NCBI GenBank assembly: GCA_039028935.1
Contig: JBCCHD010000003.1
Span: forward strand, 62,001 to 126,000
Reading direction: 5' to 3'
DNA: 64,000 bases
Source: Pseudomonadota bacterium
Lineage (GTDB): Bacteria; Pseudomonadota; Gammaproteobacteria; Steroidobacterales; SZUA-146
A program made the translations under genes and the position numbers. Shown piece by piece: positions 44,815 to 54,891 of the stretch; the stretch's first letter is position 1, and the number at the start of each line of letters is the position of its first letter. The notes under the pieces are model-generated. The model was not told the DNA's origin. It did no database searches and was given only the letters and a program-made list of their open reading frames with translations.

Positions 44815-45432
44815 ATGAAGAATTTCAAACTGATGTTAGCCACGCTGCTGATGGCGTTCAGCTCGGCAACATTCGCCGCGTCGATGACGTTTGAGCTTGG
44901 CAATCACGAAGACGGCGCGCTGTACGATGGTGTGACCAATCCCTACGGGCTGCGTCTGGACGATTCGGGCCAGACCTTCACCGTTGGCGACAATCTACCT
45001 GCCACGTTTACCGGCGCCTCATTGTTTTTGACGTTTGATCCCGATGATCTGGCGGCTGGCGCCGTGCTGTCGGGCACGATCGTCGACAACGCCAATGGCG
45101 GCGCGTGGGTGGTGAACTACACGCTATCAGATTTGACCGCGGCGCCGAACGGCGGCTTCATTGCGCAAACCGGCATCGGTACGCTAACGGAAGTGGGCGG
45201 CACAACGGTGTTCGACCTCATCGGGAAATCGAACGGAACCGGCGCGTTCATTTTTGACAACGATGGCCACCGTCTCGGAACGAGCGATGGTTGGGTGGGT
45301 CGCGGCTGGGTAGAGGGTTATGGCAGCGCCAATGACTTCCTTGTCATTGCCACACCAGTTCCCCTTCCGGGCGCCATCTGGATGATGGGCGCCGCAGTGA
45401 TCGGCTTATTCGGTGCTCGCCGCCGACGCTAG
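44815..45432 (+). CDS. VPLPA-CTERM sorting-domain protein, tandem copy A
   Basis: 205 aa: signal peptide (about 1-22, ending TFAAS), a secreted beta-rich body with HEDGALYDGVTNPYG, and a C-terminal VPLPGAIWMMGAAVIGLFG sorting segment ending in RRRR. Same length as the gene at 45874 and highly similar along its whole length, including DGWVGRGW, so the two are a tandem duplication. Presumed exosortase substrate at the cell surface; function unknown. ATG 44815 has AGGG 8 bp upstream. A terminator follows. Confidence 0.88.
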   Translation: MKNFKLMLATLLMAFSSATFAASMTFELGNHEDGALYDGVTNPYGLRLDDSGQTFTVGDNLPATFTGASLFLTFDPDDLAAGAVLSGTIVDNANGGAWVVNYTLSDLTAAPNGGFIAQTGIGTLTEVGGTTVFDLIGKSNGTGAFIFDNDGHRLGTSDGWVGRGWVEGYGSANDFLVIATPVPLPGAIWMMGAAVIGLFGARRRR

Positions 45433-45458
45433 TCCGGTCACACTAAACGACACAGAAG

Positions 45459-45489
45459 AGCCCGCCGTTTGTGCGGGCTTTTTTGTTTT
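45459..45489 (+). terminator. Rho-independent terminator after copy A
   Basis: AGCCCGC-N7-GCGGGCT stem followed by a T-rich run (TTTTTTGTTTT). Confidence 0.9.
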
Positions 45490-45873
45490 GCACGGATCCC
45501 GACGCTGACTTTCTGGTGAATCGTTGAGGATCGACGGGGAATCTCAGTCCGGCCGGCGCGTCGTCCGCGCGTCGGAGACGCCTGCCAGCCGCGACGGATT
45601 GGCTCGATTGGTGCGATGCGAAAAAGACTGGCCTGCCAGACGGTTAGTTTTCCATGCTCGATACGTGACAAAAAGCGAGCGGTAAGTGGTGACCCAAATC
45701 CACTTTACAATAATTCTATTCTGTTAAGTTGAGCCTGGAAATCGTTTCATTTTTAACGGCTTGCACCAAATTAGTGTGTAAAAAAAACTGGCAGTGAGGA
45801 GCGGGTTATTGTAATGTCACGTGACACGCTCGCATCAAATGATGCCTCGAATAAGACAAACAGGGTACTCACC
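45490..45873. other. Non-coding stretch between tandem VPLPA-CTERM genes
   Basis: 384 bp. TGGCTC-N5-GTGCG at about 45600-45615 has GG-N10-GC spacing but three mismatches to a sigma54 promoter, so it is only a weak candidate. AT-rich segments around 45700-45790 lie before copy B. An in-frame ATG at 45814 exists but the signal peptide begins at 45874. No gene seen. Confidence 0.4.
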
Positions 45874-46491
45874 ATGAAAAATATAAGAATGGTTCTTGCT
45901 GCGCTTCTGATGGCGTTCAGCACCGCGACATTCGCGTCAACAATGACTTTTACCGTCGGCGACCATGAAGACGGTGTGCTGTATGACGGCGCCACAAACC
46001 CATACGGTGTCCGTGTGGATGACACTGGCCAGCTTTTTTCGACCGGCGATAATCTGCCCGGTGCCTTTGGTGGCGCGTCGGTTACGCTGAGTTTTGACCC
46101 AACGGATCTGGCGGCGGGTGCTGTTTTGATCGGTACGGTGATCGATAACGCTACCGGCACAGCGTGGGAGATCGATTACGTACTGTCTGACTTGTCGGCG
46201 GCAGCCAACGGCGGGTTTATCGCTCAGATGGGTGTCGGCACACTCACCGAAATCGGCGGTAGCGGTATGATTGACCTCATCGGCGAATCGAACGGCACAG
46301 GCGTGTTCGTCTTCGATAACGATGGTTTCCGTCTTGGCGCGAGCGACGGCTGGGTAGGCCGTGGCTGGTTCGCTGGAAGCGGTTCGGCGAACGATATCCT
46401 GATTGTCGCCACACCGGTTCCGCTGCCCGGCGCGATCTGGATGATGGGCGCTGCACTGCTGGGACTGACCGGTCTTCGCCGACGTCAATAA
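45874..46491 (+). CDS. VPLPA-CTERM sorting-domain protein, tandem copy B
   Basis: 205 aa, paralogue of the preceding gene at 44815-45432: signal peptide MKNIRMVLAALLMAFSTATFA, body with HEDGVLYDGATNPYGVR, and C-terminal VPLPGAIWMMGAALLGLTG sorting segment with RRRQ end. Likely exported and processed by an exosortase encoded outside this window. Divergence between copies is spread evenly, suggesting an old rather than recent duplication. Function unknown. Followed by a perfect terminator hairpin. Confidence 0.88.
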   Translation: MKNIRMVLAALLMAFSTATFASTMTFTVGDHEDGVLYDGATNPYGVRVDDTGQLFSTGDNLPGAFGGASVTLSFDPTDLAAGAVLIGTVIDNATGTAWEIDYVLSDLSAAANGGFIAQMGVGTLTEIGGSGMIDLIGESNGTGVFVFDNDGFRLGASDGWVGRGWFAGSGSANDILIVATPVPLPGAIWMMGAALLGLTGLRRRQ

Positions 46492-46512
46492 AGAAGGTCC
46501 AACTGAATAATA

Positions 46513-46538
46513 AAAGCCCGCTTAAGCGGGCTTTTTTT
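46513..46538. terminator. Rho-independent terminator after copy B
   Basis: AAAGCCCGC-TTA-type palindrome with GCGGGCTTT and a T7 run; the A run on the other side means it could also serve the convergent PEP-CTERM gene. Confidence 0.9.
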
Positions 46539-46624
46539 ATGTGGGTGACCGGTGGTCACTCCTCGACCGATCGTGGTGTTCTTATTCGGTCGAAAGACGA
46601 GGCGTCACGCCGGTCGAGTGATGA

Positions 46625-47263
46625 CTAGGCCTGGAGGCGTGAACGTCTTGCGAGAACAAGCCCGAATAGGCCGGTGCCGAACAGGATGAGCATGCCAGGC
46701 TCAGGGACGGTTGCGGCTCTTAGATTGTCCACTGACAATGCCATCCACGTGTCGCCGCCATCGATACTAAATCGACCGCTTTGTCCGCCGTTGCAGCAGG
46801 CTTCGGCCCAATAAACATCCAGGACGTTGGTGCCATCGAAAAGAGCGGCGCCATGACTCAGTAACGTCTCGCCGGTGCGCGTCCAGTTGTAGCCCCACCA
46901 TAGGTCCGTCGCGCGTTGCTGCACGAGCGTATTGTTCATGTACAGCGCGCCGCCGAACCCCGCGTCGGGTGCGATCTGAAAGAGGATGTTGTCCAACGCG
47001 CTGGCGTTGAACTCAACGCGAAGGTGTGAGTGATGGTGCGAACCGGGCGCTCGAATATTGGTGAGCGAATCAATCTCGATCGTTGTGATTGCCGAGGTTT
47101 GGGCGTTCCACGAAGCGAGATAATCCGTGTTGTTCACACCCGAGTTCGTATGACGAACTTCATAGGTGATCAACGTTGCCATCGCGCTGGTGCTCACCAG
47201 GGCGGTAACCGCGATGAGGAGCGGTTTGATGGCACTGCGCAGTCGGCGTATGTAAATTGACAT
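46625..47263 (-). CDS. PEP-CTERM protein with CCxG motif
   Basis: 212 aa. Signal anchor (about residues 8-30), a secreted domain with a double-cysteine segment ACCNGGQSG near residue 163, and a C-terminal VPEPGMLILFGTGLFGLVLA sorting signal followed by RRSRLQA. The CCxG motif matches a recognised subgroup of PEP-CTERM proteins. ATG 47263 is chosen; the frame continues upstream to 47341 but that crosses the sigma54-like promoter. Function beyond surface export is unknown. Confidence 0.85.
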   Translation of the reverse strand: MSIYIRRLRSAIKPLLIAVTALVSTSAMATLITYEVRHTNSGVNNTDYLASWNAQTSAITTIEIDSLTNIRAPGSHHHSHLRVEFNASALDNILFQIAPDAGFGGALYMNNTLVQQRATDLWWGYNWTRTGETLLSHGAALFDGTNVLDVYWAEACCNGGQSGRFSIDGGDTWMALSVDNLRAATVPEPGMLILFGTGLFGLVLARRSRLQA

Positions 47264-47314
47264 AGTTCTTGGCCTTTTGTTAACTAATTCATGGGGTTGT
47301 GTCGGATTCAATAG

Positions 47315-47330
47315 TGCAAGAGCCATGCCA
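47315..47330 (-). promoter_or_regulatory. Sigma54-type promoter of the PEP-CTERM gene
   Basis: On the minus strand TGGCATGGCTCTTGCA matches TGGCAC-R-N4-TTGCW with a single mismatch and correct GG-N10-GC spacing. It lies about 50 bp before the ATG at 47263. The remaining non-coding sequence up to the antiporter gene (47331-47632) shows nothing else clear. Confidence 0.68.
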
Positions 47331-47632
47331 GTAAACGGCAATGTGAACGCGGCGAGTGACTTGCGGACGGCGCTCTTTTTTATGGTGAGTCAAATTCGTT
47401 TGACGTGTAAATTATCGCGTCACTCCCGGTGAAACATAATAGAATAGTGAAGACTAACCGCGTCCGGTTGAGGTGACTTAATACGAAGCCAACACGCATG
47501 CTGTACGACGTATCGTGCAGCGTGAGTTGGCCGCAATCGTTGAGCAACATGGTCACCGTTTAACTAGGCCGCTTGTGGGACTCACACACCCCACCATGAC
47601 CAGACGTTCCCACTCACACTGCAGAGAACCCA

Positions 47633-49510
47633 ATGACCGATTTCTTATTGTTAGCGTTTATTTTTTTGATTTCCGGTGTGATCGCCGTACCGGTCGCTTC
47701 GCGGCTCGGACTCGGCTCGGTGCTGGGCTACCTCATTGCCGGCATCGTAATCAGTCCGCTGCTCGCCTGGCTGCACGTCGATGTCATTTCCATTCAGCAC
47801 TTCGCCGAATTCGGCGTAGTGATGATGTTGTTCTTAGTCGGGCTTGAACTCGAACCCAAGTTGTTGTGGTCGATGCGTTCGCGGTTGCTCGGGTTGGGTG
47901 GCGGCCAGGTCGCCCTGACCACCGCGGTGGTTATGGCCGTAAGTTTGGCGTTGGGGCAGACATGGACGGTGTCATTGGCAATCGGACTGGTGATGGCCTT
48001 GTCGTCGACGGCCATTGTGCTGCAAACGCTCAGCGAGAAAGGGCTGATGAAAAGTGATGGCGGTCAGTCGAGTTTTTCGGTCTTGCTGTTTCAGGACATT
48101 GCGGTGATTCCAATGCTCGCGTTAATTCCACTGTTAGCGATGCCCGAGTTGGTTGACACGCTAGCGCAGGATTCACATGGCGGAGAGGGTGGTCACGGCG
48201 CCGGTTTTAGTCTGGTTGACGGCCTGCCGGGTTGGGCTGCGGCGCTGGTTACGCTGGGCGCCATTGCGGCGGTGGTGGTGGTCGGTTCGTTTTTAACCGG
48301 GCCGATTTTTCGTTTCATTGCTGACGCTCAACTTCGCGAGCTGTTTGTCGCGACGGCGTTAATGATTGTGATTGGCATTGCGTTGCTCATGTCGATGGTG
48401 GGTTTGTCTCCAGCACTCGGTACTTTTCTGGCCGGTGTGGTGCTGGCAAACAGTGAATACCGACACGAGCTTGAGAGTGATATCGACCCGTTTAAAGGAT
48501 TGCTTTTAGGGCTGTTCTTCATGACCGTTGGAGCCAGCATCGACTTTGGACTGCTGGCCGATAACGTGGGGATGATTGTCGGCCTGACTCTGGGTCTTAT
48601 GGTCCTCAAGATTGCTGTGCTGTACGTCATGGCGGTGATATTCAAGATTCGTGGCCCAGGCCGATGGTTGTTTGCTCTTGGACTGGCCCAAGCGGGAGAG
48701 TTTGGGTTTGTACTGCTGTCGTTCACGGTCGCAAACGCTGTGATACCGGCGGCGCTTGCCGATCAATTGCTGCTAATTGTGGCGTTGTCGATGCTACTGA
48801 GCCCCGCGCTCTTTATTTTATACGATCGGGTCATCGCGCCGCGCTTTTCAAATGCCGAAGAACGCGAGATGGATGAAATTGATGAACAAAGCCACATCAT
48901 TATCGCTGGACATGGTCGTGTTGGTGGAATCGTTAACCGCATTCTACGCGGCAGTGGCTTGGCCCCGACTGTGATGGACTTCAGTTCAAAGCAGCTGGCT
49001 ATGATTCAAAAATTTGGCATGCACGCGTACTACGGGGATGCGACGCGGCCGGACCTTCTGCATGCTGCGGGCATCGCCGACGCGAAGCTCCTAGTCATTG
49101 CCATCGATGACAAAGAGCAGATTACGCAGCTGACCAAGTATGTGCTGCACCACTACCCTAAGCTCCATGTTGTCGCGCGTGCTGTTGACCGCAACCATGT
49201 CTATGACCTGTGGTATGCCGGCTGTCGCGACATTATTCGTGAAACATACGATAGTTCGCTGCGAATCGGGCGCTCTGCGTTTGAAGCGCTGGGCCATTCG
49301 CGAGAGCAAGCCGAACGAATGGTGGACGTATTTAATGATGTCGACCAGAGCATCATGCGAACCGCCGCCAATCACTATGACCCAGAAATTCCGATTGAAG
49401 ACAACGAGATCTATATCCAGAAAATTCGCGAGATGCGCGACGAATGGGAAACAGACCTCAAAAACCGCATGTTAGCGATTGTGGCTGAGGGGGAGGCGGA
49501 ATCAGCGTAA
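47633..49510 (+). CDS. Kef-type CPA2 monovalent cation:proton antiporter
   Basis: 625 aa. About 12-13 membrane segments (residues 1-395) of the Na/H exchanger CPA2 type, with the motif GLELEPKLLWSMR near residue 69, then a cytosolic TrkA-N/Rossmann domain (about 415-530, IIAGHGRVGGIVNRIL). Closest in layout to KefB/KefC/YbaL. Probable K+ efflux or pH homeostasis; glutathione gating cannot be judged. The ATG at 47633 opens straight into the first helix. msrB follows by 61 bp. Confidence 0.88.
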   Translation: MTDFLLLAFIFLISGVIAVPVASRLGLGSVLGYLIAGIVISPLLAWLHVDVISIQHFAEFGVVMMLFLVGLELEPKLLWSMRSRLLGLGGGQVALTTAVVMAVSLALGQTWTVSLAIGLVMALSSTAIVLQTLSEKGLMKSDGGQSSFSVLLFQDIAVIPMLALIPLLAMPELVDTLAQDSHGGEGGHGAGFSLVDGLPGWAAALVTLGAIAAVVVVGSFLTGPIFRFIADAQLRELFVATALMIVIGIALLMSMVGLSPALGTFLAGVVLANSEYRHELESDIDPFKGLLLGLFFMTVGASIDFGLLADNVGMIVGLTLGLMVLKIAVLYVMAVIFKIRGPGRWLFALGLAQAGEFGFVLLSFTVANAVIPAALADQLLLIVALSMLLSPALFILYDRVIAPRFSNAEEREMDEIDEQSHIIIAGHGRVGGIVNRILRGSGLAPTVMDFSSKQLAMIQKFGMHAYYGDATRPDLLHAAGIADAKLLVIAIDDKEQITQLTKYVLHHYPKLHVVARAVDRNHVYDLWYAGCRDIIRETYDSSLRIGRSAFEALGHSREQAERMVDVFNDVDQSIMRTAANHYDPEIPIEDNEIYIQKIREMRDEWETDLKNRMLAIVAEGEAESA

Positions 49511-49571
49511 GTGCCTCTTGAAGTTTGGTGTTTCGACCGCACTTTACTATGCACACTGCCGGAGAACCGAC

Positions 49572-50018
49572 ATGCTGAAATGGGATGATGTGCTCGCCCT
49601 TGCGCAGGGTGACAACCTGGCACCAGATCGTCGCGTTGAAAAATCGATGGATGAATGGCGCGCGTTGCTCACGCCAGAACAGTTCGCCATTACGCGCCAG
49701 AAGGGCACGGAGCGTCCGTTCAGTTCGGATGCCTGCAGCCTGTTCGAGCCGGGGCAGTACAATTGCGTGTGTTGCGGCGCCGCCCTGTTTGATTCCAGCA
49801 CGAAGTTCGAATCCCACTCGGGCTGGCCATCCTTTGACCAGCCTCTAACGGATAACGCAGTGGCGTACCATGCCGACCTCTCTCACGGTATGGCGCGCAT
49901 CGAAGCAGTGTGCAATACGTGTGACAGTCACTTAGGCCATGTGTTTCCCGACGGGCCGCCGCCCAGCGGTCTGCGCTACTGCATTAATGCGTTGGCGCTT
50001 GCCAAGCAGGCCGCTTAA
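49572..50018 (+). CDS. msrB: Peptide-methionine (R)-S-oxide reductase
   Basis: 148 aa. Reduces methionine-R-sulfoxide. Zinc-binding CxxC pairs are C65-x-x-C68 and C114-x-x-C117; the catalytic Cys is C137 in GLRYCIN. HSGWPSFDQP is the substrate block. GGAGAA lies before ATG 49572; a longer frame reaches 49479 within the upstream gene. Convergent with the GGDEF gene, 8 bp apart. Fits an oxidative-stress theme with ahpCF nearby. Confidence 0.94.
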   Translation: MLKWDDVLALAQGDNLAPDRRVEKSMDEWRALLTPEQFAITRQKGTERPFSSDACSLFEPGQYNCVCCGAALFDSSTKFESHSGWPSFDQPLTDNAVAYHADLSHGMARIEAVCNTCDSHLGHVFPDGPPPSGLRYCINALALAKQAA

Positions 50019-50026
50019 CGACTGCG

Positions 50027-51523
50027 TTACATTTTAACGCTTTGATTGCGGCCGTTTCGTTTGGCTTCATAGAGCGCTTTATCGGCGCGTGCAAACACGG
50101 ATTCGGGCGTGTCATCTTCTCGAAAGTCCGTTACCCCACACGATGCGGACACCGACACCGGTTGGCCCTTGCACAAAAAATTTGCGGCGTGAATGCGCTC
50201 GCGGATCTGTTCAATTTTGCCTAATGCACTGGCTATGTCGGTTGAGGGGAACAAAGTGACGAACTCCTCGCCACCGATTCGCGCGACAAAATCTTCCGTG
50301 CGCGTAGACTGCGATAACATGGCCGCGATCACTTTCAAGACGCGATCGCCTACCTGGTGGCCATAGGTGTCGTTTATGCGTTTGAAATGATCGACATCCC
50401 AGATGGCGAACGTTACGGGTTGCCCATGGCGCCGCCATCGCTGGCATTCCTCTTGCAATCGCTCGGTATAGGCCAAGCGTGAGTGCACACCGGTGAGTGT
50501 GTCGTGCATCAGGCGTCGTTCGTGATGGCGACACTGCTCCGCGAGCTGCGCAGTGCGCGATTTAAGCTGATTCACTTCTTCACGCAGTTGTTGATTTCGT
50601 TCGCTAGCCTGGGCGGCACGCAGCGTCTCGCGTTCACGGAATTGCCGGAGCTGATCCGCCACCGAGTCGAGCCGCTGTTGCACGCGCGCTTTTAGGTCGA
50701 CGGTGTCACGCGAATGATCAATGTCCTGTTTCAGTCCGCCAAAGTGACGCTCAACGTCGACTTCCAGGGCAAGCGTGTCGCGCTCTCGCGCCTGCCGCTC
50801 CTGTTCACTACCCTCGGCCCAGTGCTCAAACTGTGCGAGCTGTTGTGTGACCTGCTCTAGAAACTGCTCGAGTTCTTTCTTGTCCTTGCTGACGGAGTCG
50901 ATGACCTGGCGCACGGCGACCGCCAAGTTCATCAACAGTGTATCCATTGATTCGTTCGATAATCCCGCATCGATTTGTTGCTGCAAGGATGCGACAGCCA
51001 GCTCGAGTTCAGGCACGCCACTCATGTGTCGAGCGAGCGCACTGAGCACGTCGCCGAGGGTGCTTTCGGTAGTGTCCGCGTCATCAGCCTCGGTGAGCAG
51101 GTCATTCAACTCGCTCGCCAGGTCTTTAAGCGCTTGGGCGCGAATGATGCCCGTGTCCGACTCCCAGCCCTCAATGAATTTCTTTTGCAGCGGTGTATCG
51201 AGCGGCAGACTCGTGACGAATCCAGTCAGGTCAGCGTTTTCGTCAACGGTAATCTGCTTTTCGTGACGCATGACTTCGGCGGCTAGACCATCGAGTTCTC
51301 CTTCCAAAGCATGGGCCGGTTTACCGTTTTTGAGCACCTCGAGAATGGTGTTGAGGTAATCGTCGACTCGCGCGTCGCGGCCCATGGCCGCGATGGCTAG
51401 GCGAACCGCCACGCCTCGGAGGGCGGTTTCTTCCTGTTCCCAGGCCCCCTCCTTTTGATCGAGCTCGCGCAAAAGTTGGCGATACTTCGATTTCCAGTCA
51501 TCCAGGCTGATGGCTTCGGTCAT
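50027..51523 (-). CDS. Diguanylate cyclase (GGDEF) with coiled-coil N-terminus
   Basis: 498 aa. Residues about 1-325 are mostly helical and coiled coil with no recognised sensor; residues about 335-498 are a GGDEF domain with active-site GGEEF (ARIGGEEFVTLF) and the DVDHFKRINDTYGH substrate block. Expected to make cyclic di-GMP in the cytoplasm. No RxxD inhibitory site was seen just before GGEEF. No EAL domain. Confidence 0.92.
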   Translation of the reverse strand: MTEAISLDDWKSKYRQLLRELDQKEGAWEQEETALRGVAVRLAIAAMGRDARVDDYLNTILEVLKNGKPAHALEGELDGLAAEVMRHEKQITVDENADLTGFVTSLPLDTPLQKKFIEGWESDTGIIRAQALKDLASELNDLLTEADDADTTESTLGDVLSALARHMSGVPELELAVASLQQQIDAGLSNESMDTLLMNLAVAVRQVIDSVSKDKKELEQFLEQVTQQLAQFEHWAEGSEQERQARERDTLALEVDVERHFGGLKQDIDHSRDTVDLKARVQQRLDSVADQLRQFRERETLRAAQASERNQQLREEVNQLKSRTAQLAEQCRHHERRLMHDTLTGVHSRLAYTERLQEECQRWRRHGQPVTFAIWDVDHFKRINDTYGHQVGDRVLKVIAAMLSQSTRTEDFVARIGGEEFVTLFPSTDIASALGKIEQIRERIHAANFLCKGQPVSVSASCGVTDFREDDTPESVFARADKALYEAKRNGRNQSVKM

Positions 51524-51711
51524 GCGCGGTTCCAGACAATCACTCCCCTTTGGTTAGCGGCCGAAAACCGAAAAACATGAGAACGATGACGTGCCGCCGG
51601 TTTGATCCAGGGCGCGATGGCCGCGGGGCTTCATCACGCCGTGGACACTGTGAATTGGCTTCCCTCAAGCCATCAGCATTGGAGCAGGGTACGGGCCTGC
51701 CCATCCTGGCG

Positions 51712-52014
51712 TTAGCTCAGGTCATCGGTGGCTTCAATCAAAAAATGGACGCTATGGGAGCCCGCTGTTCGAGCTTCTAAGTGCGGTATGTAGTCCGGGT
51801 CGCTCATGAAATTCAGCGCCGCCTCTTGTGTTGGCCATTCGATGATGATGCGCAGCGCCGCCGGCTGTGACTCGCCTTCGATTTGCTGGTGTGCGGCGGT
51901 GCGTGCCAAATAGCGGCCGCCGTGTTTGGTGACGAGCTGATTGGCGGGCCCGATGTAGTCGGCAACCCAGGCGTCGGTGGTGGGGGTGACGGCCAGTACT
52001 GAGTAAACGGTCAT
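51712..52014 (-). CDS. DUF1330 family protein
   Basis: 100 aa, EthD-like dimeric ferredoxin-fold (DUF1330). Blocks HGGRYLARTA and the IEWPTQEAALNFMSDPDY segment are typical. Function unknown. Single gene between the cyclase and ahpC. The 188 bp between it and the GGDEF gene hold nothing recognisable. Confidence 0.85.
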   Translation of the reverse strand: MTVYSVLAVTPTTDAWVADYIGPANQLVTKHGGRYLARTAAHQQIEGESQPAALRIIIEWPTQEAALNFMSDPDYIPHLEARTAGSHSVHFLIEATDDLS

Positions 52015-52346
52015 GTGTCTGCTCCTAAATTGGATAAGTAAGAGGCGCCGCAGAGATCAATCTTGATAGGACGCGATAGACACAGGGTATTGGTATAGTA
52101 AAAACAGATAAACAGGTCTATACGAGTTTTAATATATTGAAAAACCGAATAATAAGAGAGCGAATCAGGACTAAAGGGCCTTTGGAGGTCGATGTTGGGC
52201 GCCGGAAGCGGTGGCGTGAGCGCGACCTCAAGGAGGGCAATAGAAAGAGACTATCAAGAGCATAAATACAATCAATTTCAAAAATGACCGAGCGACCAGT
52301 ATTCTAAGCCCATCTTTTCAACAACCCGACCTAAGGAATTTTCAAG
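52015..52346. other. ahpC upstream region
   Basis: 332 bp with no gene. An AT-rich stretch at about 52075-52150 has several ATAG and CTAT tetramers, but they do not fit the ATAG-N7-CTAT spacing of OxyR sites. The ahpC promoter must lie in this region. Confidence 0.4.
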
Positions 52347-52910
52347 ATGGCGTTAATCAACACGAAAATTAAACCCTTCAATGCCTCGGCGTATCGCCAG
52401 GGCGAGTTCGTTGAGGTATCCAGCGACGATCTCAAAGGCAAGTGGGCGATCTTTTTCTTCTACCCAGCTGACTTTACGTTTGTCTGTCCCACCGAACTGG
52501 GAGACCTGGCCGATCACTACGCGGATCTACAAGGACGCGGCGTCGAAGTGTACTCAGTGTCGACCGACACGCACTTCACGCACAAAGCCTGGCACGACGC
52601 CTCCGACACCATCGGTAAGATTCAGTACACCATGATTGGCGATCCAAATGGCGAGATCACGCGCAACTTTAAGGTGATGCGCAAAGGTCAGGGCTTGGCG
52701 GATCGCGCCACGTTTATCGTCGATCCTGACGGCATTATCCAGGCCATGGAAATCACGGCAGAGGGTATCGGCCGCGACGCCGCGGAACTTGTGCGCAAGG
52801 TTAAAGCGGCACAATACGTCGCTGCCCACCCGGGCGAAGTCTGCCCTGCGAAGTGGCAGGAAGGTGAAGAAACACTCGCACCTTCACTGGAGCTTGTCGG
52901 CAAGATCTAG
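52347..52910 (+). CDS. ahpC: Alkyl hydroperoxide reductase, peroxiredoxin subunit
   Basis: 187 aa 2-Cys peroxiredoxin. Peroxidatic Cys in [16 protein letters not shown] (about residue 47) and resolving Cys in [15 protein letters not shown] near residue 166. Reduces organic peroxides and H2O2, recycled by AhpF, encoded 120 bp downstream. Full length, preceded by AAGGAA. Confidence 0.97.
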   Translation: MALINTKIKPFNASAYRQGEFVEVSSDDLKGKWAIFFFYPADFTFVCPTELGDLADHYADLQGRGVEVYSVSTDTHFTHKAWHDASDTIGKIQYTMIGDPNGEITRNFKVMRKGQGLADRATFIVDPDGIIQAMEITAEGIGRDAAELVRKVKAAQYVAAHPGEVCPAKWQEGEETLAPSLELVGKI

Positions 52911-53030
52911 CCGCTGACGAACGCTGTCAGCAGCACGGCAGGACGCAGGGTCGGCAGGATGCCGACTCTGCTTCCGGCCCACCATCCGCGCTCAACACCG
53001 AACAGAGATACACCAATCAAGGACTCCACT

Positions 53031-54611
53031 ATGTTAGACGCAAACATCAAACAGCAGCTCAATACGTACCTTCAAAATTTGGTGCAGCCCATCGAGCTTG
53101 GACTCGCGCTCGACGATTCCAATAAGGCGCGCGAGCTTGAAAACCTGGCGAATGAGATTGCTGGGTTGAGCGAGTATGTGAGTGTTAAGACGATCAATGA
53201 GCAGGAAGGTCGTCGACCACTCATGAGCGTTGGTGCAGTGGGTGAGACGGCGCGCATTCATTTCGCTGGCGTGCCGTTGGGCCATGAGTTTACGTCGCTC
53301 GTGCTCGCACTTCTTCATAGCGGCGGACATCCACCCAAAACTGAGCAGACGCTGCAGGATCAGATTAAGTCACTCGATGTATCGCTTCGGTTCGAAACCT
53401 TTGTCTCACTGTCGTGCAAAAGCTGTCCGGATGTGGTGCAAGCGCTCAACCTCATGGCGGCTCTGAATCCGAATATTGAACACACCATGATCGATGGTGC
53501 GTTATTTCAAGATGAAACCGAAGAAAAAGACATTCTGGCTGTGCCGGCGGTGTACCTCAACGGTGAACACTTTAGTCAGGGCAGACTGACACTCAATGAA
53601 ATCCTAGCAAAAGTTGACACAGGTGCTGCGGAACGGGCGGCAACGGAACTTAATGACAAGGCGCCTTACGACATGCTGGTGCTGGGTGGTGGTCCGGCTG
53701 GCGCGGCAGCGGCAGTGTATGCCGCCCGCAAAGGTATTCGCACGAGCCTGGTTGCCGATAAGCTCGGCGGCCAGTTACTCGATACGCTGGGCGTGGAGAA
53801 TTTTGTCTCCATCAAGCAAACGACCGGCTCCGAGTTAGCCAATAATCTTGTGCAGCACATCAACGACTACGAAGTGGATGTGATCGAAAACCAGCGTGCC
53901 AGCGCTTTGACGCGCGGCGATTTTGTCGAAATTGAACTGGAAAGCGGCGCGACCCTGAAAAGTCGTGCAGTAGTGCTTGCCACAGGGGCCCGCTGGCGCG
54001 AACTCAATGTTCCTGGTGAACACGAATACCGCGGTAAGGGAGTCGCCTACTGCCCGCACTGCGATGGCCCCTTGTTTAAGGGCAAGCGAGTGGCGGTTGT
54101 GGGTGGCGGCAACTCAGGCATTGAGGCGGCGATTGATCTGGCCGGCATCGTTGATCACGTCACTGTGCTGGAGTTTGCCGACAAACTGATCGCCGATGAG
54201 GTATTGCAACGCAAGGCGCGGTCATTGCCCAACGTTGACATTATTTTGAACGCGCAAACGACGGAAGTTACCGGCGACGGGAGCCGAGTGAATGGCCTTG
54301 TTTATACCGATCGGGTGAGCGGCGAGTCACAAACCGTCACGCTGGCTGGCGTGTTCGTGCAGATCGGTTTGATTCCCAATACCGAGTTCTTGCAAGGGAG
54401 TCTTGCTTTGTCTGACCGTGGCGAAATTGAGATCGATGACCGAGGCCAAACTTCGATGAAGGGTGTTTATGCGGCCGGTGATGCCACCACAGTACCTTTT
54501 AAACAGATTGTCGTGGCGTCCGGCGCCGGGGCTACGGCCGCGCTCGGCGCATTCGATTATTTGATTCGCGAATCGGCACCGGATCAAGACGTGCAGGAAG
54601 ACGCCGCTTAG
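53031..54611 (+). CDS. ahpF: Alkyl hydroperoxide reductase subunit F
   Basis: 526 aa flavoprotein that transfers electrons from NAD(P)H to AhpC. The N-terminal double thioredoxin-fold domain has C129-x-x-C132 (LSCKSCPDV). FAD-binding [17 protein letters not shown] comes next, the redox-active [13 protein letters not shown] near residue 345, and NAD-binding [18 protein letters not shown] 53031 follows AAGGA; the frame extends to 52959 without conservation. Confidence 0.97.
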   Translation: MLDANIKQQLNTYLQNLVQPIELGLALDDSNKARELENLANEIAGLSEYVSVKTINEQEGRRPLMSVGAVGETARIHFAGVPLGHEFTSLVLALLHSGGHPPKTEQTLQDQIKSLDVSLRFETFVSLSCKSCPDVVQALNLMAALNPNIEHTMIDGALFQDETEEKDILAVPAVYLNGEHFSQGRLTLNEILAKVDTGAAERAATELNDKAPYDMLVLGGGPAGAAAAVYAARKGIRTSLVADKLGGQLLDTLGVENFVSIKQTTGSELANNLVQHINDYEVDVIENQRASALTRGDFVEIELESGATLKSRAVVLATGARWRELNVPGEHEYRGKGVAYCPHCDGPLFKGKRVAVVGGGNSGIEAAIDLAGIVDHVTVLEFADKLIADEVLQRKARSLPNVDIILNAQTTEVTGDGSRVNGLVYTDRVSGESQTVTLAGVFVQIGLIPNTEFLQGSLALSDRGEIEIDDRGQTSMKGVYAAGDATTVPFKQIVVASGAGATAALGAFDYLIRESAPDQDVQEDAA

Positions 54612-54662
54612 CCCGTTGCGATGTACGGTCAATTGGAGGGTGGTTTTGGCGAGTCGCGTCGC

Positions 54663-54860
54663 TTAGAGGTCAATGTGCATGACGGGCGCAACGCAATTGA
54701 CGGTGGGCATGGAAGCCGACCGAGCAATGGCAGAAGGGCTGGTTAACGCCTCTTCCACGGGCTTGCGAGTGTAGTCATTCACCTTGGTCCAAACCGCCAG
54801 ATCCGAAAGCGCCAGTGCGGCCAGCGCAATAAATAAAAATATTTCCCGTGTCGTAAACAT
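54663..54860 (-). CDS. Small membrane protein downstream of the Fur-box gene
   Basis: 65 aa: one N-terminal hydrophobic helix (EIFLFIALAALALSDLAVW) and a short polar tail with a single Cys (VNCVAPV). GGAGA precedes the ATG on the minus strand. It starts 31 bp after the 167-aa gene at 54892-55395, probably in the same unit. Not recognised; possibly a small subunit of a membrane complex. Confidence 0.6.
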   Translation of the reverse strand: MFTTREIFLFIALAALALSDLAVWTKVNDYTRKPVEEALTSPSAIARSASMPTVNCVAPVMHIDL

Positions 54861-54891
54861 GGTTTTCTCCGGCCGGTTGCGCATGCTCCGG

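Noticed and set aside
45599-45615. Sigma54-like element before tandem VPLPA copy B
   Set aside because: Correct GG-N10-GC spacing but three mismatches; not better than chance in this sequence.
52066-52125. Possible OxyR site before ahpC (ATAG and CTAT tetramers)
   Set aside because: Tetramer spacing does not follow ATAG-N7-CTAT-N7-ATAG-N7-CTAT.
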